The notes: generated from the letters alone by a model not told the origin. DNA of 64,000 nt from Salvator merianae (GCA_003586115.2 QVOM02000116.1:28621062-28685061), one strand, 5' to 3'. Counted from the stretch's first letter, positions 12,495 through 25,069 are shown. Numbers and translations: made by a program.

Positions 12495-12652
12495 AAATGC
12501 CTGTCACTTTAATAGGTCTATCAGATCCCTGTCAGGAAGTTGCTCCTAATTACTAACCTGTGTCTATCTCCTTGAAGTTTCATCCCATTGGTTTTAGGGC
12601 AAGTATGGATAAGTCTGATCTCTCCTTCCTTCCAACACTTAACGACAGCTGC

Positions 12653-12757
12653 ATATTCTCCTCTCCTCTCCTCTCCCCTCCCCNNNNNNNNNNNNNNNNN
12701 NNNNNNNNNNNNNNNNNNNNNNNNNNNNNNNNNNNNNNNNNCCTCCCCTCCCCTCCT
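12653..12757 (+). repeat. CTCTC/CTCCC pyrimidine tract with assembly gap
   Basis: CTCTC-type units pass into CTCCC-type units on both sides of a run of Ns. The tract sits inside LINE coding sequence and is probably an expanded microsatellite that defeated assembly. Confidence 0.9.
12684..12741. other. assembly gap (58 N)
   Basis: Fifty-eight unknown bases inside the pyrimidine tract. True length unknown. Confidence 1.
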
Positions 12758-12900
12758 CAAGGCTAAACATATCCAGGTCTTTTAACCGTTCTTCATAGAA
12801 CTTGGTTTCCAGGTCTCTCACTATCTTGATAGCTCTCCTTTGAAGTCGCTCCAGTTTCTTGATGTCTTTTTAAAACTGAAGTTCCCAAATGTAATTTTGA

Positions 12901-14196
12901 TAGTCGATTGTTCTGTTTATTTCAATTGATCAGCAGCACTGACAGACTACAGTTACAGTCAGGGAAAGATCAAGGGGCATGTTCCAATCTTGCCTTGTCC
13001 TCTGCTAATGGAACATTCATTTTTAAGTGAATGGATGTTACTAAATACCTACCGACAAAGCTTTTGCCAACTCATTGCTTTCCAGCTCTTCTGAACTACA
13101 ACTTCCATCCCCTCTTCTGGGGATGGTTTCTGGAGAATGCCAGGTAACCCAATGCCAGGTCAGTGGGTATCAGAGTTTCCCTTTGAGCAAGAATTCCATT
13201 GCAACTATATTTTTCTCTGTAGACTGTGTTTTCTCCTTCCTTCTTCCCAGATTACAAAATTACATGGCCTGCTTAAAAACCAAGAACAGTGTTGTCATCT
13301 CTTCTGAATGCATGAGCAGATTTGGAATTTTGGGAGCGTGTCATAGGTTTCATCCCCTTTGGTTGCTTCCCTCCCCCCTACACACAAGTAGCAGGGTCTC
13401 AGAAACTGTGGAGGTGTTAAAAGAAGCTCACAATAGTACTGTTGTGTTCTGAGCTCCCTCACTGTTGAACCCTGGCCTAGAATAAGGTTATGAATAAATA
13501 TAAATGAATATTAGAATGCCAGGAACACAGCAGTGACCTGCTGCTAGAGCAACAGGCCCCTCCAGTGAAAAGCTGTATCTCTATGACTTGTATCTTGTTT
13601 GTAAGAATTAATTCAATATTAGCTGATATGGTTAATTCCCAGGATACAGAAATACACGGGAGTACTGTAGGCATATAGCTACCTAATAGATTAATGGTAC
13701 CGTCAGCTTTCATCATAAGAAATCCCTGTTCGTGAGCTGTTATTGTTCTGGAAATAATTTTCTTCCTACACTCTCAATGAAAGGTAGCATTTAATTCCAC
13801 CACCACTATCCCAGAAATAGTTTGAAGATCTTATTATACTTTTCAGTGAATGTAGACATTTTTCCCCTGTAATAAATACATTCAGAACTTTTCTGTGTGC
13901 AACATTTCTCCTCTCAGATTAGCCAAAGCTAATATTATTTAATTAAGCATAAATTACTGGGATATAAATATTATAGTCTCTGCAAAGTTGTTTGATGGTG
14001 CTCTGGTTTGCACAGAGAATCTCCATGAGTTGAATTTTTTTAAAAAAAAAAGTATTGCAGATGCACAGAGAGAGTGCAATGAGCAGCATGTTTTTTCCTT
14101 TGCTGCTGTGTCAGAGATTGACCCTTTTGCCTACCCTTGAAAAGAAGATCATGTATCCAATAAGAACATAACTAGTTTTGCAAGCTGAAAATGCAG
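12901..14196. other. no gene seen
   Basis: A 125-codon open frame at 13075-13452 (+) shows no recognisable domain. The AT-rich part at 13910-13990 has several TAATTA-like motifs but no supporting context. Confidence 0.45.
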
Positions 14197-14211
14197 GTGT
14201 GTGTGTGTGTG
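14197..14211 (+). repeat. short (GT)n microsatellite
   Basis: Fifteen bases of alternating G and T. Confidence 0.9.
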
Positions 14212-14612
14212 CCCTACCTTAAGTTAACATGAGTGGTTGAATTAGGCTGCATATCCACAGGAGCATTCTATTCCAACATCAGAAGCAAGCACCCCAGAAA
14301 CTTGCATGGAGGTAGAAGCTGTGGGTGGGCACATAGGATTCACCCTGCTGTGGCTGCTGTTCATAGAACAAATGCTGCTGCAGACATGTTCCACTCACAG
14401 CTGCAGGTTGATTTTCAGCACCGAAAGTATGGCTGGAAAACGCCCATTTTTGTTGTGTTGAAAAGTGGCCTGGGCAGGAAACAGGCCCACTGAGTTGCTC
14501 CTTGCCTCCCCCTATACAACCACAAGAGTGGGAGAAGTGACCTACAATGCACTGGGGTTACTAGTAAGTTGCTTCGGATGACAATTGGGGTAGCACATGA
14601 GCTGATAGGGGA

Positions 14613-14805
14613 TAGAGATGTGCCAAACTGGTTTGGTTCATTCATGGCAAACCAAACCACCATGCAGACTGAACCACCCTGTTACTCAAAAAACCCAGAT
14701 TGAAGTGAACCCAAACCAAGGTGTGGTCTAATGAACCATAGCGAACCAAGGTAATTTGGTTTGGTTTGAACCAAACCACTACATTTCAGTATGTGCACAT
14801 TTCTA
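14613..14805. mobile_element. 193-bp hAT-type MITE with 8-bp target duplication
   Basis: Ends TAGAGATGTGC and, as reverse complement, TAGAAATGTGC. Flanked by ATAGGGGA (14605-14612) and ATAGGGAG (14806-14813), a near-perfect 8-bp target duplication as made by hAT transposases. The interior is a palindromic mixture of AACCAAACC and GGTTTGGTT blocks with no coding capacity. Mobilised in trans if at all. Confidence 0.8.
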
Positions 14806-14934
14806 ATAGGGAGTGGGTGCATGGGAGCACACAGACCCCGTGGCATCCTTCTGTTCAGATGTCCAGCTTTTGGGTCAACTGGGGGGATGCCCTAGGCAGC
14901 CATGCAGACAGTACCCTAGGCATGGAGATGCAGG

Positions 14935-15290
14935 CAACCTCCTTGAGGCAGACCCTTGGTCTATCTAGTTCTGTACTGTTTACACAGATTAACAGATTAA
15001 CTGCTTCCCAGCTAGGAATCCTTATTGATCCTGAGGACTCAGATCACCTGCCCTGAATCATATACCTGAATATCTACCCTACTTGTTAAGAATCTTGGGG
15101 AGTAAGTAGGAATGCCAAAGGAAGGCAGAGCTGGATGCCTCCGATGCCGTTGAGTTAAGCTAAATTCCTGGTACTGAATGGGCCATCCATGAAGTTTTCA
15201 TGTCATTCCTTCTTTGAGGAGAAGCTGAAGATTAAACCTCGAGCCTTATGCATGCCAAGTGATACTATACCACCGAGCTATGGTAAATCC
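14935..15290 (-). mobile_element. tRNA-derived SINE, decayed
   Basis: On the minus strand the head reads TAGCTCGGTGGTATAG (A-box region, 15268-15283) followed by GAGGTTTAATC (decayed B-box, 15233-15243). The distal part, CCTTGGTCTATCTAGTTC (14956-14973), resembles the common lizard SINE/LINE body. A and B boxes are 30-odd bases apart, as in tRNA-derived promoters. Boundaries are approximate. Confidence 0.6.
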
Positions 15291-16339
15291 ATGGTGTGTC
15301 TCACCCAGCCACACTTTTGTCCCTAAAGCTAACCTGCAGTCTGTGAGTGCAGTGAAGGCAAGTTGCTTTGGGAGGCAGTTAGGGTAGAAAAGGTTCCTGG
15401 CTTAATGTATTCAAAGCTACCAGAAGCAGCTTGCTGTAAAGCAGGCAAGAGTCATATGGCAGGGGACCTTAAGCTGAGCCCTATGCAAGTAGTGCTTTTC
15501 TTAAAGTAGCAGTGTGCTCATCACCTTTCCGCCTGCTTCCCCTAGCTGACAACTTTTGCTGCCCCCAACTCTCAGTTGTTGTTCCCCATCTGCGTACAGG
15601 ACTGCCCAGCTTTAGACTGTACAGGCTGGTGGCACAGTGACAGCAGGGTCCTAAAGAGAGGGAACTCTACCATTCAGGCAGCGCTAGTGAATACTTAGAG
15701 TGGCTTGGCAGCTGGATGAATGGCAGTCCAAGCAGATGCTGTGCTTGTTCAGTACATCCAATGTGTCATGAAGATCCATGCTCATGCAGGTCCCTCTCTC
15801 CCCCCGGCATATTCATAGCACCATAAGGCATCATGTGAACACTGCTGCCATTTCCCATATGCTGATATCAGCTAGCACATGTATGAAGGCAGAAGCATTT
15901 CCTCTTGGGCTCTCTTGAGCAAAATTCCATGAACAACACAAAAAGTGGAGAATCTGTTTGGATTCTTGCTGCTTGTTTAGTGTTGCCCATTGATTAAAAT
16001 GAAATGTGAAATTAGAGCAAAAGCCAAAATAGAAAGAAGAAACAAATCTACACTACAGAAGAAAAGAATGCAGGGAAAAAAAATCTTCATATGCCTACCA
16101 TAAATTTCTCAAATGGTGTATCTGATAGCTGTAAGCCCTCTTCTCGACGCAGTCTGAATGTGTAAATGGGTGTAGTACAGGCCTCACAGGCCAAGAGTTA
16201 CCAGCCTTCTAGGTAAAATATGACTCTGAATCATATTATTTTTCAGTCTAGAAAAAAAATCACAGCAGCAAACTGAGGCCAGTCTTTGATCTCACACTCC
16301 TGTCACTGCCTGTTTGTTTCTTGGACTTCTACACTACAC
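15291..16339. other. no gene seen
   Basis: Moderately GC-rich up to about 15850, then AT-rich. No gene or bounded repeat. Confidence 0.45.
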
Positions 16340-16960
16340 TGTAGATTTCATAAAGACTCCATGCGGTTTGCAACTAAAAACATAAATCCAGAACTAAGTC
16401 ATCCCATCAATCATTACCAAAGGCACATGTAAAAATATATGTGTTCAAAGATTTTTTAAATGTTAACAGCAAGGGAGCTGCCTGGATTTCATTTAGAAGT
16501 GAATTCCACAAAGAGGTGCCCATAACTGAAAAGCTATTTTCGTAGCCCTGACTCCTGTTACCTCACATGGGTCAGGAAGTTTAAGTTCCAATGAATGAAC
16601 AAGCACACAGGATAGGCCCTAACTGGATAGGCCCTAACTAAATTGAGCTTGGAAGATGACCAGTAACCAACAGCGTAACCTAAGCAGAGGAGTTACCCTG
16701 TCATATTAGTTAGCACACAGGTCACTACATTTTGGACCAAGTGAAGCTTCCAAGTCATCTTCAAAGGCAGCCTTGGGTAGACTGTGTTGCAATAGTTTGG
16801 TCATGAGATAACAAGGGCCAGATTCACTGTGGCCAGTGCCTGCTGGTTGAGGTAAAATCAAAGCTGTTGCACCAGACGAAGATGTCCAAAAGTTTCCCTA
16901 GCAACTGACTTCACCTGCTGTTCAAGCAGGAGAAGGAAATCAATAAGGAACCCAAACTTT
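16340..16960 (+). mobile_element. (TTTA)-family dispersed repeat, long internal part
   Basis: Contains the ordered motifs GAATTCCACAAAGAGGTGCC, TTTTGGACCAAGTGAAGCTTCC, CTTCAAAGGCAGCCTTGGG and GTTGCAATAGTTTGGTCATG. Each is a decayed form of phrases I recall from a long, very abundant lizard repeat. It is the longest copy of this family in the window and lacks the TTTA head. Confidence 0.6.
16610..16639 (+). repeat. 15-bp perfect tandem duplication
   Basis: GGATAGGCCCTAACT occurs twice in a row without mismatch inside the dispersed repeat. Confidence 0.95.
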
Positions 16961-19900
16961 GCCCTTGTAAGGAAGTTCTGTTCCTCCTAGATTAATCTCA
17001 GGTTCTTCCTGTGGGCCAGATGGAGTTCTTAGCCTTAGCAGCTCAAGGTCTTTCTCCACTTTCCTGTAAAGTGGTTCAGTCTGAGGCTAGAGGTGTCTCT
17101 CTTCCACACTCTGGTGACACCATGTGGGTGACGACAGAGGAGATGGACAGGTGCCTGAGGCTCCCAAGGCAGTCCATGTGAAGTGCCCTTACCTTAAATC
17201 TGTTTCAAGGACTCCAGTGGCACTTCAGGTAGGGTCATTTACTTCTGCCCCCCATGGGAATGAATGGAAATGATTCTGACAGCAAATGTGGTCTAGATTG
17301 CCCTGGGAGACTCGGAACTGCAACACACTTCTGATTGCACTTCTGATCCCTGTGCTTTAGTCCATGAGTTTTCTTTGCTGCTGTAGACGGAAGTTCCACA
17401 TGCAGCAGTGTTCCTCTTGCCACACAGGGCTTCTTGTCTGAAGCTCAGATGCCCCTGCAGCAGCTCACACACCTGCCCTGAGGTCGAAGCTGGAATGGAT
17501 GACGCTTGAATAGAATTTACATTAATTAACCTCTGGGAGATCAACTCATTGAAGCAAGCTGGTCAGTTTGCTGGTCAGTTTATGACAGAAGATAGCAGAT
17601 AGAGGTGAAAAACTGGAGGTCCTCAGGGCTTGCTTATGCATTTCCTAGTATGGCACTGTAATGTGTACAATGCAAAGTGCACAGTTTTCACAAGCAGTGC
17701 CTAGCCAGGTAATTCTGTGAACATGTTGGGCACTCTGTGCACTGCAAAATGTGGACGTTGTACATCCTTTACGTAGTGTAAGCCATGAGCTGTCCCTGCC
17801 TGAATCAATTTAGAGCAATGTGATTTGCTGTTCGCTTACCATTTATTACTGTCTTATTCCACTTGAATATTTATGGGTAAATAGTATTATATCATCAGAC
17901 TAGATGGTTCTGCCAAAAGCTCAGGGATTTTAATGAGACGAAGCAGAAAGTTTTTGTGCTTACTGTTTTCCCATTTGTTTTCAGTTTGCTGATGGAACAC
18001 TACCGTACAGTATTTCTTCGTATCAGCTACTTAAATGTTTATTTATTTAAAAGGGGGGTTATTTGTATAAATCAACTTAAATTTTGAAAGGAAGGCAATA
18101 AATTAGACTGAATAATAGAAGCAGCAGCAACAATGCTAGGTAACACTATAAATTGTGTACTGAGTATCAGCTGGCTGCTTAGGTGAACTTAATGCCTTCC
18201 TGGACAGAAACGTCACAGCTGGGGAAGGCAAGTTCCCTGGCTGCGATATTTGCATGGCTGGGACAGCAACAGGCGTGCAAACAGCACACCGCCACCCTTC
18301 TCAGTGTGCTGGACAGCAACCTTTGCCATCGTGTGGATCCTACCATTAATTCATGCTAGGAGCCACTCACTTGAAAACAGTTGTAGCTGTTATTTATGTA
18401 TTTTTTAATCGGTGACTCCCAGCACAACAGCTTTGATACAGAGGTGCAGATTGGATATAATAGCTCTGCTCCAGCATTCTTTATTGATCCCAGTGGTTAA
18501 CCACGTCTGTCTTCTGGCCAGTGTGCTACTGTATCTAATGCAAGTAAGATAAATATAAGGCAGGTACAGCAACTGGCAGTTATTAATTTCTTCAGTAGAT
18601 TATCTTACATATTTATCTGACCACTGGGGAAAGATTTTGGTTTCTAAACCTAACCGCTTTTGTTTAAACCTGCTAGTTGTTCCCATATTGTTGAGTGGCT
18701 AAGCACAGAAAAGGCTCCAAAATTGTACTGCATTTTGTACTGCATTCTAGTAAAAGTCAGACACTTAAGTACGCTATTAATTGGCTGACAGTTCTAGTTC
18801 CTTACTTCATTTTAGTTCTAGTTCCTTACTTCATTTTCATTTGTAGTTCTATTCACCCTTTAGGGTGATTATCTGGAGGTTGAGTAGGAATTTCCTGCCA
18901 ACCTCTATGAGAGTTTTGCCAAAGTACAATACAGCCAGGTCAAATTTCTGATAACACGACTCAGTAAATCAATATTAACAATTCATGGAGGATGTACCTT
19001 GCATTTTGATTCAGTTCATTTCTTCCTTAGTCCAGTTACAAATCATTAGCTATCTAATCATGAAGGTAATTAAAATAGAATTAATAGTATGCATCTCTGC
19101 AGTTCCTAAATCTTTTGAGTTACTTGGGTTGGATAAATAATCCGTACGTATCAAGCAAAAGTATTATTTATGCATTGTTGAAACAGGAGGAAGAGGAACA
19201 AACATTTTCTTTTAAAATATTTACTTTGAAGCAGTAGACTATGTGTTTGTTCCCGTGCATTTCTGAATCTGATTTTCCCCCACTAGTAGCATATTTTTCT
19301 GCCCTTGATGTTCAGTTCTTATCAGCAGCAGATGGTAAGGATTAAGTATGTTAAGTTACATTTTCCCCTGTAGCAGAGTTTCCTAAAATTTGGTGATTTG
19401 TGAACTGAAGGTTTAGCAATCTACTCACCTCTGACCCTTCATTTTGTAAATAATTTTTTCATTTAAAAAAAAAAAGAGTGATTGAAGGAACTGCATAACT
19501 GCTTGTATCCTTATTGCAGCCCACCTAACTTCTTATGCAACTGACGAGTGGGTTGTGATCATATCTTGGGAAAACCCATTCTACAGGTATACCAAAGTAG
19601 TCATTTGAAAAAATGCAAGAAGATATTTAGGAAGCATCCCTAAAAGAGGAATGAAGAGCCTGTGACCCTCCAGATGCTGCAGACAACATTTTCCATCATT
19701 CTTGACTATTGGCCATGCTTACTGGGTTGAGTTCCTAATTTCTTCTTATCTTCCTGTTTCCCCTGCTGAATTGCTTCTTCTTGAGTATCTTTAAATGCAC
19801 AAAGATCTTGAAGTTTCAGCTTGAATCATATTGAATATCATCTATTAACTTTAATGAAGGCTTTTTTTGGCATTTTAGAAAGTATCACATCCTCAGTTTT

Positions 19901-20060
19901 TTAAAGCACTCCTCTCTTTAAAACTTTTGGGAATCTCTCAGTGTCTTTCTTCCCTCTTTTGCAGCACATATGGATTCAAGCCTTCTGTGCTTGTCACTAG
20001 ACAAGCCTAACCTCGCCTTGTTTATCCCTGCAGCCATATTTAGTCTATCTCATTCCACAG
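16961..20060. other. no gene seen
   Basis: Two overlapping minus-strand frames at 17235-17544 have no known motif and lie next to the dispersed repeat. The stretch 18170-18310 includes an AAGTTCCCTGGCT motif like those of the hAT-like elements. The remainder is AT-rich and featureless to me. Confidence 0.45.
18790..18837 (+). repeat. 24-bp perfect tandem duplication
   Basis: Two identical 24-base units beginning AGTTCTAGTTCC. The lack of mismatch suggests a recent slip event or an assembly duplication. Confidence 0.95.
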
Positions 20061-20246
20061 TTCTGCACTGGCTGGTATACCGGACCTGCAAGCGTACTAG
20101 GAACTTCCCTTCTGAATCCTGGTGCAATGTAAGGGAGCCCTGAGTGGGCAGAGCATAATTTGAGGAGGCCTCCCTTAGACCACACCAGTATGTGGAAGGT
20201 AGGTTCCTAGAATGCTTGCTAGTCCAATATATTAGCCACTGCAGAA
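20061..20246. mobile_element. MITE with about 48-bp inverted arms
   Basis: Left arm starts TTCTGCACTGGCTGGTATAC and contains GCAAGCGTACTAGGAAC. The reverse complement of the right arm starts TTCTGCAGTGGC and contains GCAAGCATTCTAGGAAC. Arms pair over about 48 bases with roughly ten mismatches. The centre shares TCTAAGGGAGGCC (inverted) with the element at 41549-41918, so both are likely one family, perhaps hAT-like. Confidence 0.75.
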
Positions 20247-22439
20247 TCGCCTATAGACTTAGTAAATTATTAGAGGTGATCCCTTAGATTTTTGTCTTTT
20301 GTGTAATCCTAGAATGTTGTGAATATTGGGCTTACATTAACTATGGCTACTTCCACATGTGGGAAATGGATCCATCCAGAGGTGACCAGAGGGTGTCTCC
20401 ATCATATCCACTCGCACATGTCTTGCCCTACATCTGTTCCAAATATAGGGAAACTTCATTTCCAAAGGGCAGAATAAAGAGCTCTGAGGGTGCCTTCATT
20501 GCATTGAGCACAATGAGGATGGTTTGTGCTGCTGCCAAACACCTCTTTCAAAGAGTGGACTTGCCTGCTATCATGGAGGAGCCTTATCAAACAACAAAAG
20601 AACAGATCTAAAGTTGGGGGAGGGAGGAATAAGGGGAAGGTCAAAAACAAAATAAGTGTCTTGGTCCACAAACAGGGCACAATGCAATGCAACTAAGCCC
20701 CTTCCTGCACGGCCCCTTAATCCCTTAATCCAGATTAAGGGCCCATGAAGGAAGCATCTGGGCCTCTAGATCCTCAGGTTAATGCAGATCTATGGGGCCC
20801 TGCCCCCTACTGGATATGGATCAGTTTACTTTAGACAAATCGTGATCCCCATCAGGACGAGCAGCCCTGATCTAAGACACTGAACTTGGTCTGATGAAGT
20901 GGGCTTAGATATAGGATTCTGAAGGGCAGTCCTCCTATGCCATAAACAAGCCTTTTTGTATATTGAACTGGGCCAAAACCCAGGTGAAACAGTGTCCTGT
21001 GTGGCAGACTTTGAGCCATCTCTGATTCCACCAGCATCAACTTACTCCTTTCTCCATCCAATCCAGTACCAGTAGACCCATTGCAGTAATTTTCTCTGCC
21101 TTCATTCTCACCCTTCAGAACTTCCCCTATGATGTCCCACTCTGCCATTACCTTCCACCGTCTCTGCTCCTATCTAATCTTTCAAAACCTCTCCCCAGGT
21201 TATCCTGCCACCTTATAGCCACATCGTCTTCCTTCGTGCTCACTACCATGTTCACAATAAGACTCTTCAGTCTGTGCACAGTTCCTACCTGAAAATAGGC
21301 TTCATCCAGACAACAAAGAATGTGTACCTGGGAGGATGCCTGGGGCACAGCAAGTATGTGTCCCATTGGGGCTGCAGTCAGCCTTCAGTGTAGGAAATTT
21401 GTCCTCGGAGGTGATCTACCAGTAAATTGCAGAAGTTGACTCCAAGGGCAGATTTCACTCTCTTGTGCCTCCACTACTCGCATTTAGAGAGACAATGGTA
21501 GTGAAGCTAATTTCCAGCTGCCATGATTTAACACTGAACAGAAAACAGCCATTCTCTCAATGCTGAAGCAAAACTTCAAAGCTGTCCAGTGCTAAACCCC
21601 AAAACTTCAAAGCCGTGGAATACCTCCCAACTCACTGCAAAGACAGCTCTTTTCCTATCAAGACGTAGCCTTAATTCCATTTATATTTTCAGTACTTATA
21701 TTTATACATCAGTATCAGCAACCTAATGTCTTATGGCTTATAATAAACCTAGCATGTTGTTTTCATATTCTTTCAGTCTCCATTAGCTGGCATCATTACT
21801 AGCTTAAGAATCTACGCAGAAGGTGCTTCCAGATGGCAAAGGGAAACTGCAGGATCTTCTTTAAATCCCACAGTTGCCTTTCACTGCCTCTGCCAGACAG
21901 TAAGAGCTAATTCTGGCTTCTTACTTCCCTCTGGCAGTTCTTCACATTACTATTTCTGGTCAAAGTACCCGGATGTTAGTCAGGCATCCACTCACTTCCC
22001 TTTGTATATTTCCTGCACTTGGCTTGCATCCAGGTATTTCAGCCAGGAACAGTAACCAGGAGGAGGTAAGGAATCGGTATTAAAAAAAAACAACAACATT
22101 GGTGTTGCTTTTTCCATAATGCCAGTGTTTTGTATTTTTGATCAACTGACCCAGGACTATATTTGGACTGCTGTGGATATAGTCCCAGGAGAATCACATC
22201 CAGTGTTATCTTTCTGTATGTTCCGCTGAAGCCTGACAGAAATAGACAGATGCAGTCCAGCATCCCAGAATAACCACCAGTGATTAATAGAGAAAGAATG
22301 TGAGAGACGGCGGAATTATATATGTACACCACATTCTCAGGAGACTTTACAAATGTATTATTCATATAGAATGAAAACAAATTGATTTTCAAAAATGAAA
22401 GAAACATATAAAACACAAATTAGTATCAGTAATGAAAAA
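20247..22439. other. no gene seen; possible hAT-like end near 20.7 kb
   Basis: AGCCCCTTCCTGCACGGCC near 20696 resembles the AAGGCCCTTTCTGCACTTCC ends seen elsewhere, followed by TTAATCCAGATTAAGGG, but no second end was found. Minus-strand frames at 20852-21366 show no recognisable domain. Confidence 0.4.
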
Positions 22440-22620
22440 AGTTAAAGAAAACTAAAGAGGTTTTGCTTGATATGTTAAAAATAAAAATACATTAATCGGA
22501 AAGGAATTCCGTAAGTGGGGTGCCACTGCTAAAAAGGTCTGCTCTCTCTGGTAGCCATCTACTTAACACATTTAGTTAAGGCTTCAAAAACAGCATCAGT
22601 GCTGAAGAACTGGATTTTCA
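22440..22620 (+). mobile_element. (TTTA)-family dispersed repeat fragment
   Basis: GGAATTCCGTAAGTGGGGTGCC and CTGCTAAAAAGGTC match the same stage of the repeat as 16500-16530. Decayed fragment. Confidence 0.55.
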
Positions 22621-24235
22621 AGAAGATATATAAAGAAGGGAATTCTTCAGGTTAAGTGATGAAAAGGAAAAATCTGAAAGCAATTTGTACTGTCATATTT
22701 TTTATATTCAGAATGAAAAAATAAATTAATCTTATATGATGCATTTGAGAGCATTTTCATGGCATTGCTTTCAGTAGACAGATATCCTATTATAAATATA
22801 CTGTTATAGGTGCTTGTAAATACTTCTTGAAGCCCTAGCATTTTAACCAAATGAAAAGATATTTTTCTTACAGTTTTTTTTTCTTTGCTAATGCAAAATG
22901 TTTGTACCAATGGATCTTTTATACAAAATTGGAATGATACAAGGCATATAAGAATCTGACTCTAAGCTTCTGCATACATTATTTTAACCTTTTGTGTGTG
23001 TTAAAGACAAATAAGTATGGATAATGTTCTGAATTTAATGCCATGTGCTATGGGAACAGAACTACTTTTCCTATGGAAATAAGGGAAGGTTAAGCACTTT
23101 TGAAGATACCTTTCCACTAAACTGAGAGCATGTTTTTCATTCTAGAATAGTTCACACTAATTTATACACACTTTTTTTTTTTTTGCTGAAATATGCAAAG
23201 CAGCGGCCAATAAAATCTGCCCTACCAAATTAACATTTTCCATTCCTTTAGGAAAATGAACAGTTTAAGGCACTGAGAATGGCAGGACAATTCTGATTCA
23301 GACTTCTGTGACCTGATCATAGAATTGTGCTTCCGCACAGCAGTCCTACAGGATTACATTTCACATCTCTGAGCTTTGAGTCAATTCGGTATGAAATTTC
23401 AAGCTGCAGTTGAAACTGCAAGACACGTTTCCCAGCTGGCTGCACAGCCAGACTAGGCTGTAGCATACATTTCTTTAAAAAGAACAGAATAAATTGAATG
23501 TATGCAGTGGACTGATTTATTATACAGAATTGGGACTACTGGTTTGTTGGGGGGGGGAATCTCAGCTTTTGAAACCTGTTGCTACTAATACAAGTGGAAG
23601 CTTATTTTCTTCAAGCTCCGCTTTGATTGTTTTCTAAAAAAGGGGCCACAGTATGATGCTCCCAATAGCTTCTCTAATGCCCAAAAGCTTTTGACACCAA
23701 CCATTTACTGCCTGGAGAAAATAGGCTGTTAGAGAGGATGTTGTCCATGGCATGCCCTCAATATCAAGATCAGGAGGGTAAGCAACCCTTGTTCGGTTAC
23801 ATTCATAGGGCTGGAACAGTCAGTTCTTATTTACTAATAAAGTAAGATTTTAGGGGAAAAGATGAAGATCTCTGTTTGAAAGGCACAGGCTTTCAAACAG
23901 AGTATAGGTCAAGGGCACAAAGTAGTTTTTAAGTTGATTACAAACTGGGACATCATGAGCACTGAAATAGGGGCACTGAGAAAATAAACACTGTTATTTG
24001 AATTCTGGTGACCATGCTCAAGAAGGTCAGTCCTCCAGTGTAAGTCCCTTTCTTTTGCTCAAGGGCACAACTAATTATTTTGAGGCCAGGGTAAGAAAAG
24101 TAGTAGTGGCAGGTTTAGTGGTGGAAAACATTCTTGACCTTTCCCCCTCCACTAGGTATGTTTCTAAATAAAGATGAGAGGTGATGCTATTAGTAAGCCC
24201 AATTCCTTCTGGGACTTGCTTTGTTGAGAGCTATT
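22621..24235. other. no gene seen
   Basis: AT-rich, with a 13-base T run near 23172 and a 9-base G run near 23548. No gene recognised. Confidence 0.45.
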
Positions 24236-24345
24236 TGTTTATTTTATTTATTTCTTAGTCTCATATAGTACAATTTTCAAATGACACTTATGCAGTTTAC
24301 ATGTTAACAAGAACAGAAGCAAACAATAAATGAAAGACAAAAAAG
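24236..24345 (+). mobile_element. (TTTA)-headed dispersed repeat, 5' fragment
   Basis: TATTTTATTTATTTCTTAG head followed by ATGCAGTTTACATG and an A-rich tail, as in other copies of this family. Confidence 0.5.
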
Positions 24346-24489
24346 CAAATGATTACATAGCATTTTCCATCATTTCTGCAATAGCTGTCATTTACTCTCA
24401 GCCTGTAGCAAACTTTGCAACCCAGTGCTTGCAAAATTCTAATTGGGGTTGAACATTTAGATGCTCACACTTCCCTAGTTAGCCTGATG

Positions 24490-24998
24490 CAAGGCCATTT
24501 TCACATTTGCAGGAGTTGGACCAGTCCAGCTGCAACTCTTCCTGCAGGAACAGTTCCCTGCAAAGAAGTGGACAGTGGCCCTGGAACAAAGCAATCCACC
24601 CTTTAAATGACTGTTCTGGGACAGCCCAGTGTTGCCCTGAAGCTTGCGTAAGCTCCAATGGCCAGGCATGACAGTTCCTGGCCTTAGAACCCTAGGAGGA
24701 CCAATCTCAATGGCACAGTTTGGTGCGCCACCAACACGAGTCCCACTAAATGAGAACAAGGAGGTGTGCAACCTTCTGCATGTCTCCCTGTTCCATTCCA
24801 GCAGCCCCTGGACCACCAGTACAGGTATCCTGGTCTAGGTAGTCATTTTGGCTGCCTGGATCAGGCTATGCTCTGCCCAATGCAGACGGAACAGCCTAGC
24901 AGGGGGTGTTGTCTGTACCAGACTGTGGAAGAGTGACCTCAGTGGACTAGATCTCATGCTGGACTAGCATACTGGCCAATGCAGAAAAGCCCTAAGAT
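24490..24998. mobile_element. hAT-like non-autonomous element
   Basis: Left AGGCCATTTTCACATTTGC and, as reverse complement, right AGGGCTTTTCTGCATTGGCC form an imperfect inverted repeat. The interior has ACAGTTCCTGGCC and GCACAGTTTGGTGCGCC motifs in the inverted order relative to the copy at 56.2 kb. No transposase coding. Confidence 0.6.
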
Positions 24999-25069
24999 CA
25001 AAAGTCGGTCTAGTTCAGCTTTGTGTTCCTATGTTGCTTAACTACATGGCAGTGGGGAAGCCTACAGAC

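Larger units (their letters stand above)
12495..12900 (-). mobile_element. CR1/L3-type LINE fragment, C-terminal reverse transcriptase, interrupted
   Basis: On the minus strand, 12765-12840 encodes a decayed version of the block [18 protein letters not shown], the hallmark of the CR1/L3 C-terminal region (compare 49430-49520). Beyond the gap, 12521-12625 encodes K-T-N-G-M-K-L-Q-G-D-R-H-R-L..I-R-S-N-F, the next part of the same protein. Between them the coding DNA has been replaced by a pyrimidine run and an assembly gap. Non-functional. Confidence 0.8.

Noticed and set aside
12521..12821. Four open frames containing runs of X
   Set aside because: They are produced by reading through the 58-base gap; the real content is a broken LINE fragment.
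17235..17544. Overlapping minus-strand frames with cysteines and an AAG/GTAAGG donor-like site near 17195
   Set aside because: Two different frames compete, no acceptor or conserved motif is visible, and the region borders a dispersed repeat.
22039..22072. GTATTTCAG..GGAG/GTAAGG as a small exon
   Set aside because: Several alternative acceptors, only about ten codons, and no supporting context.
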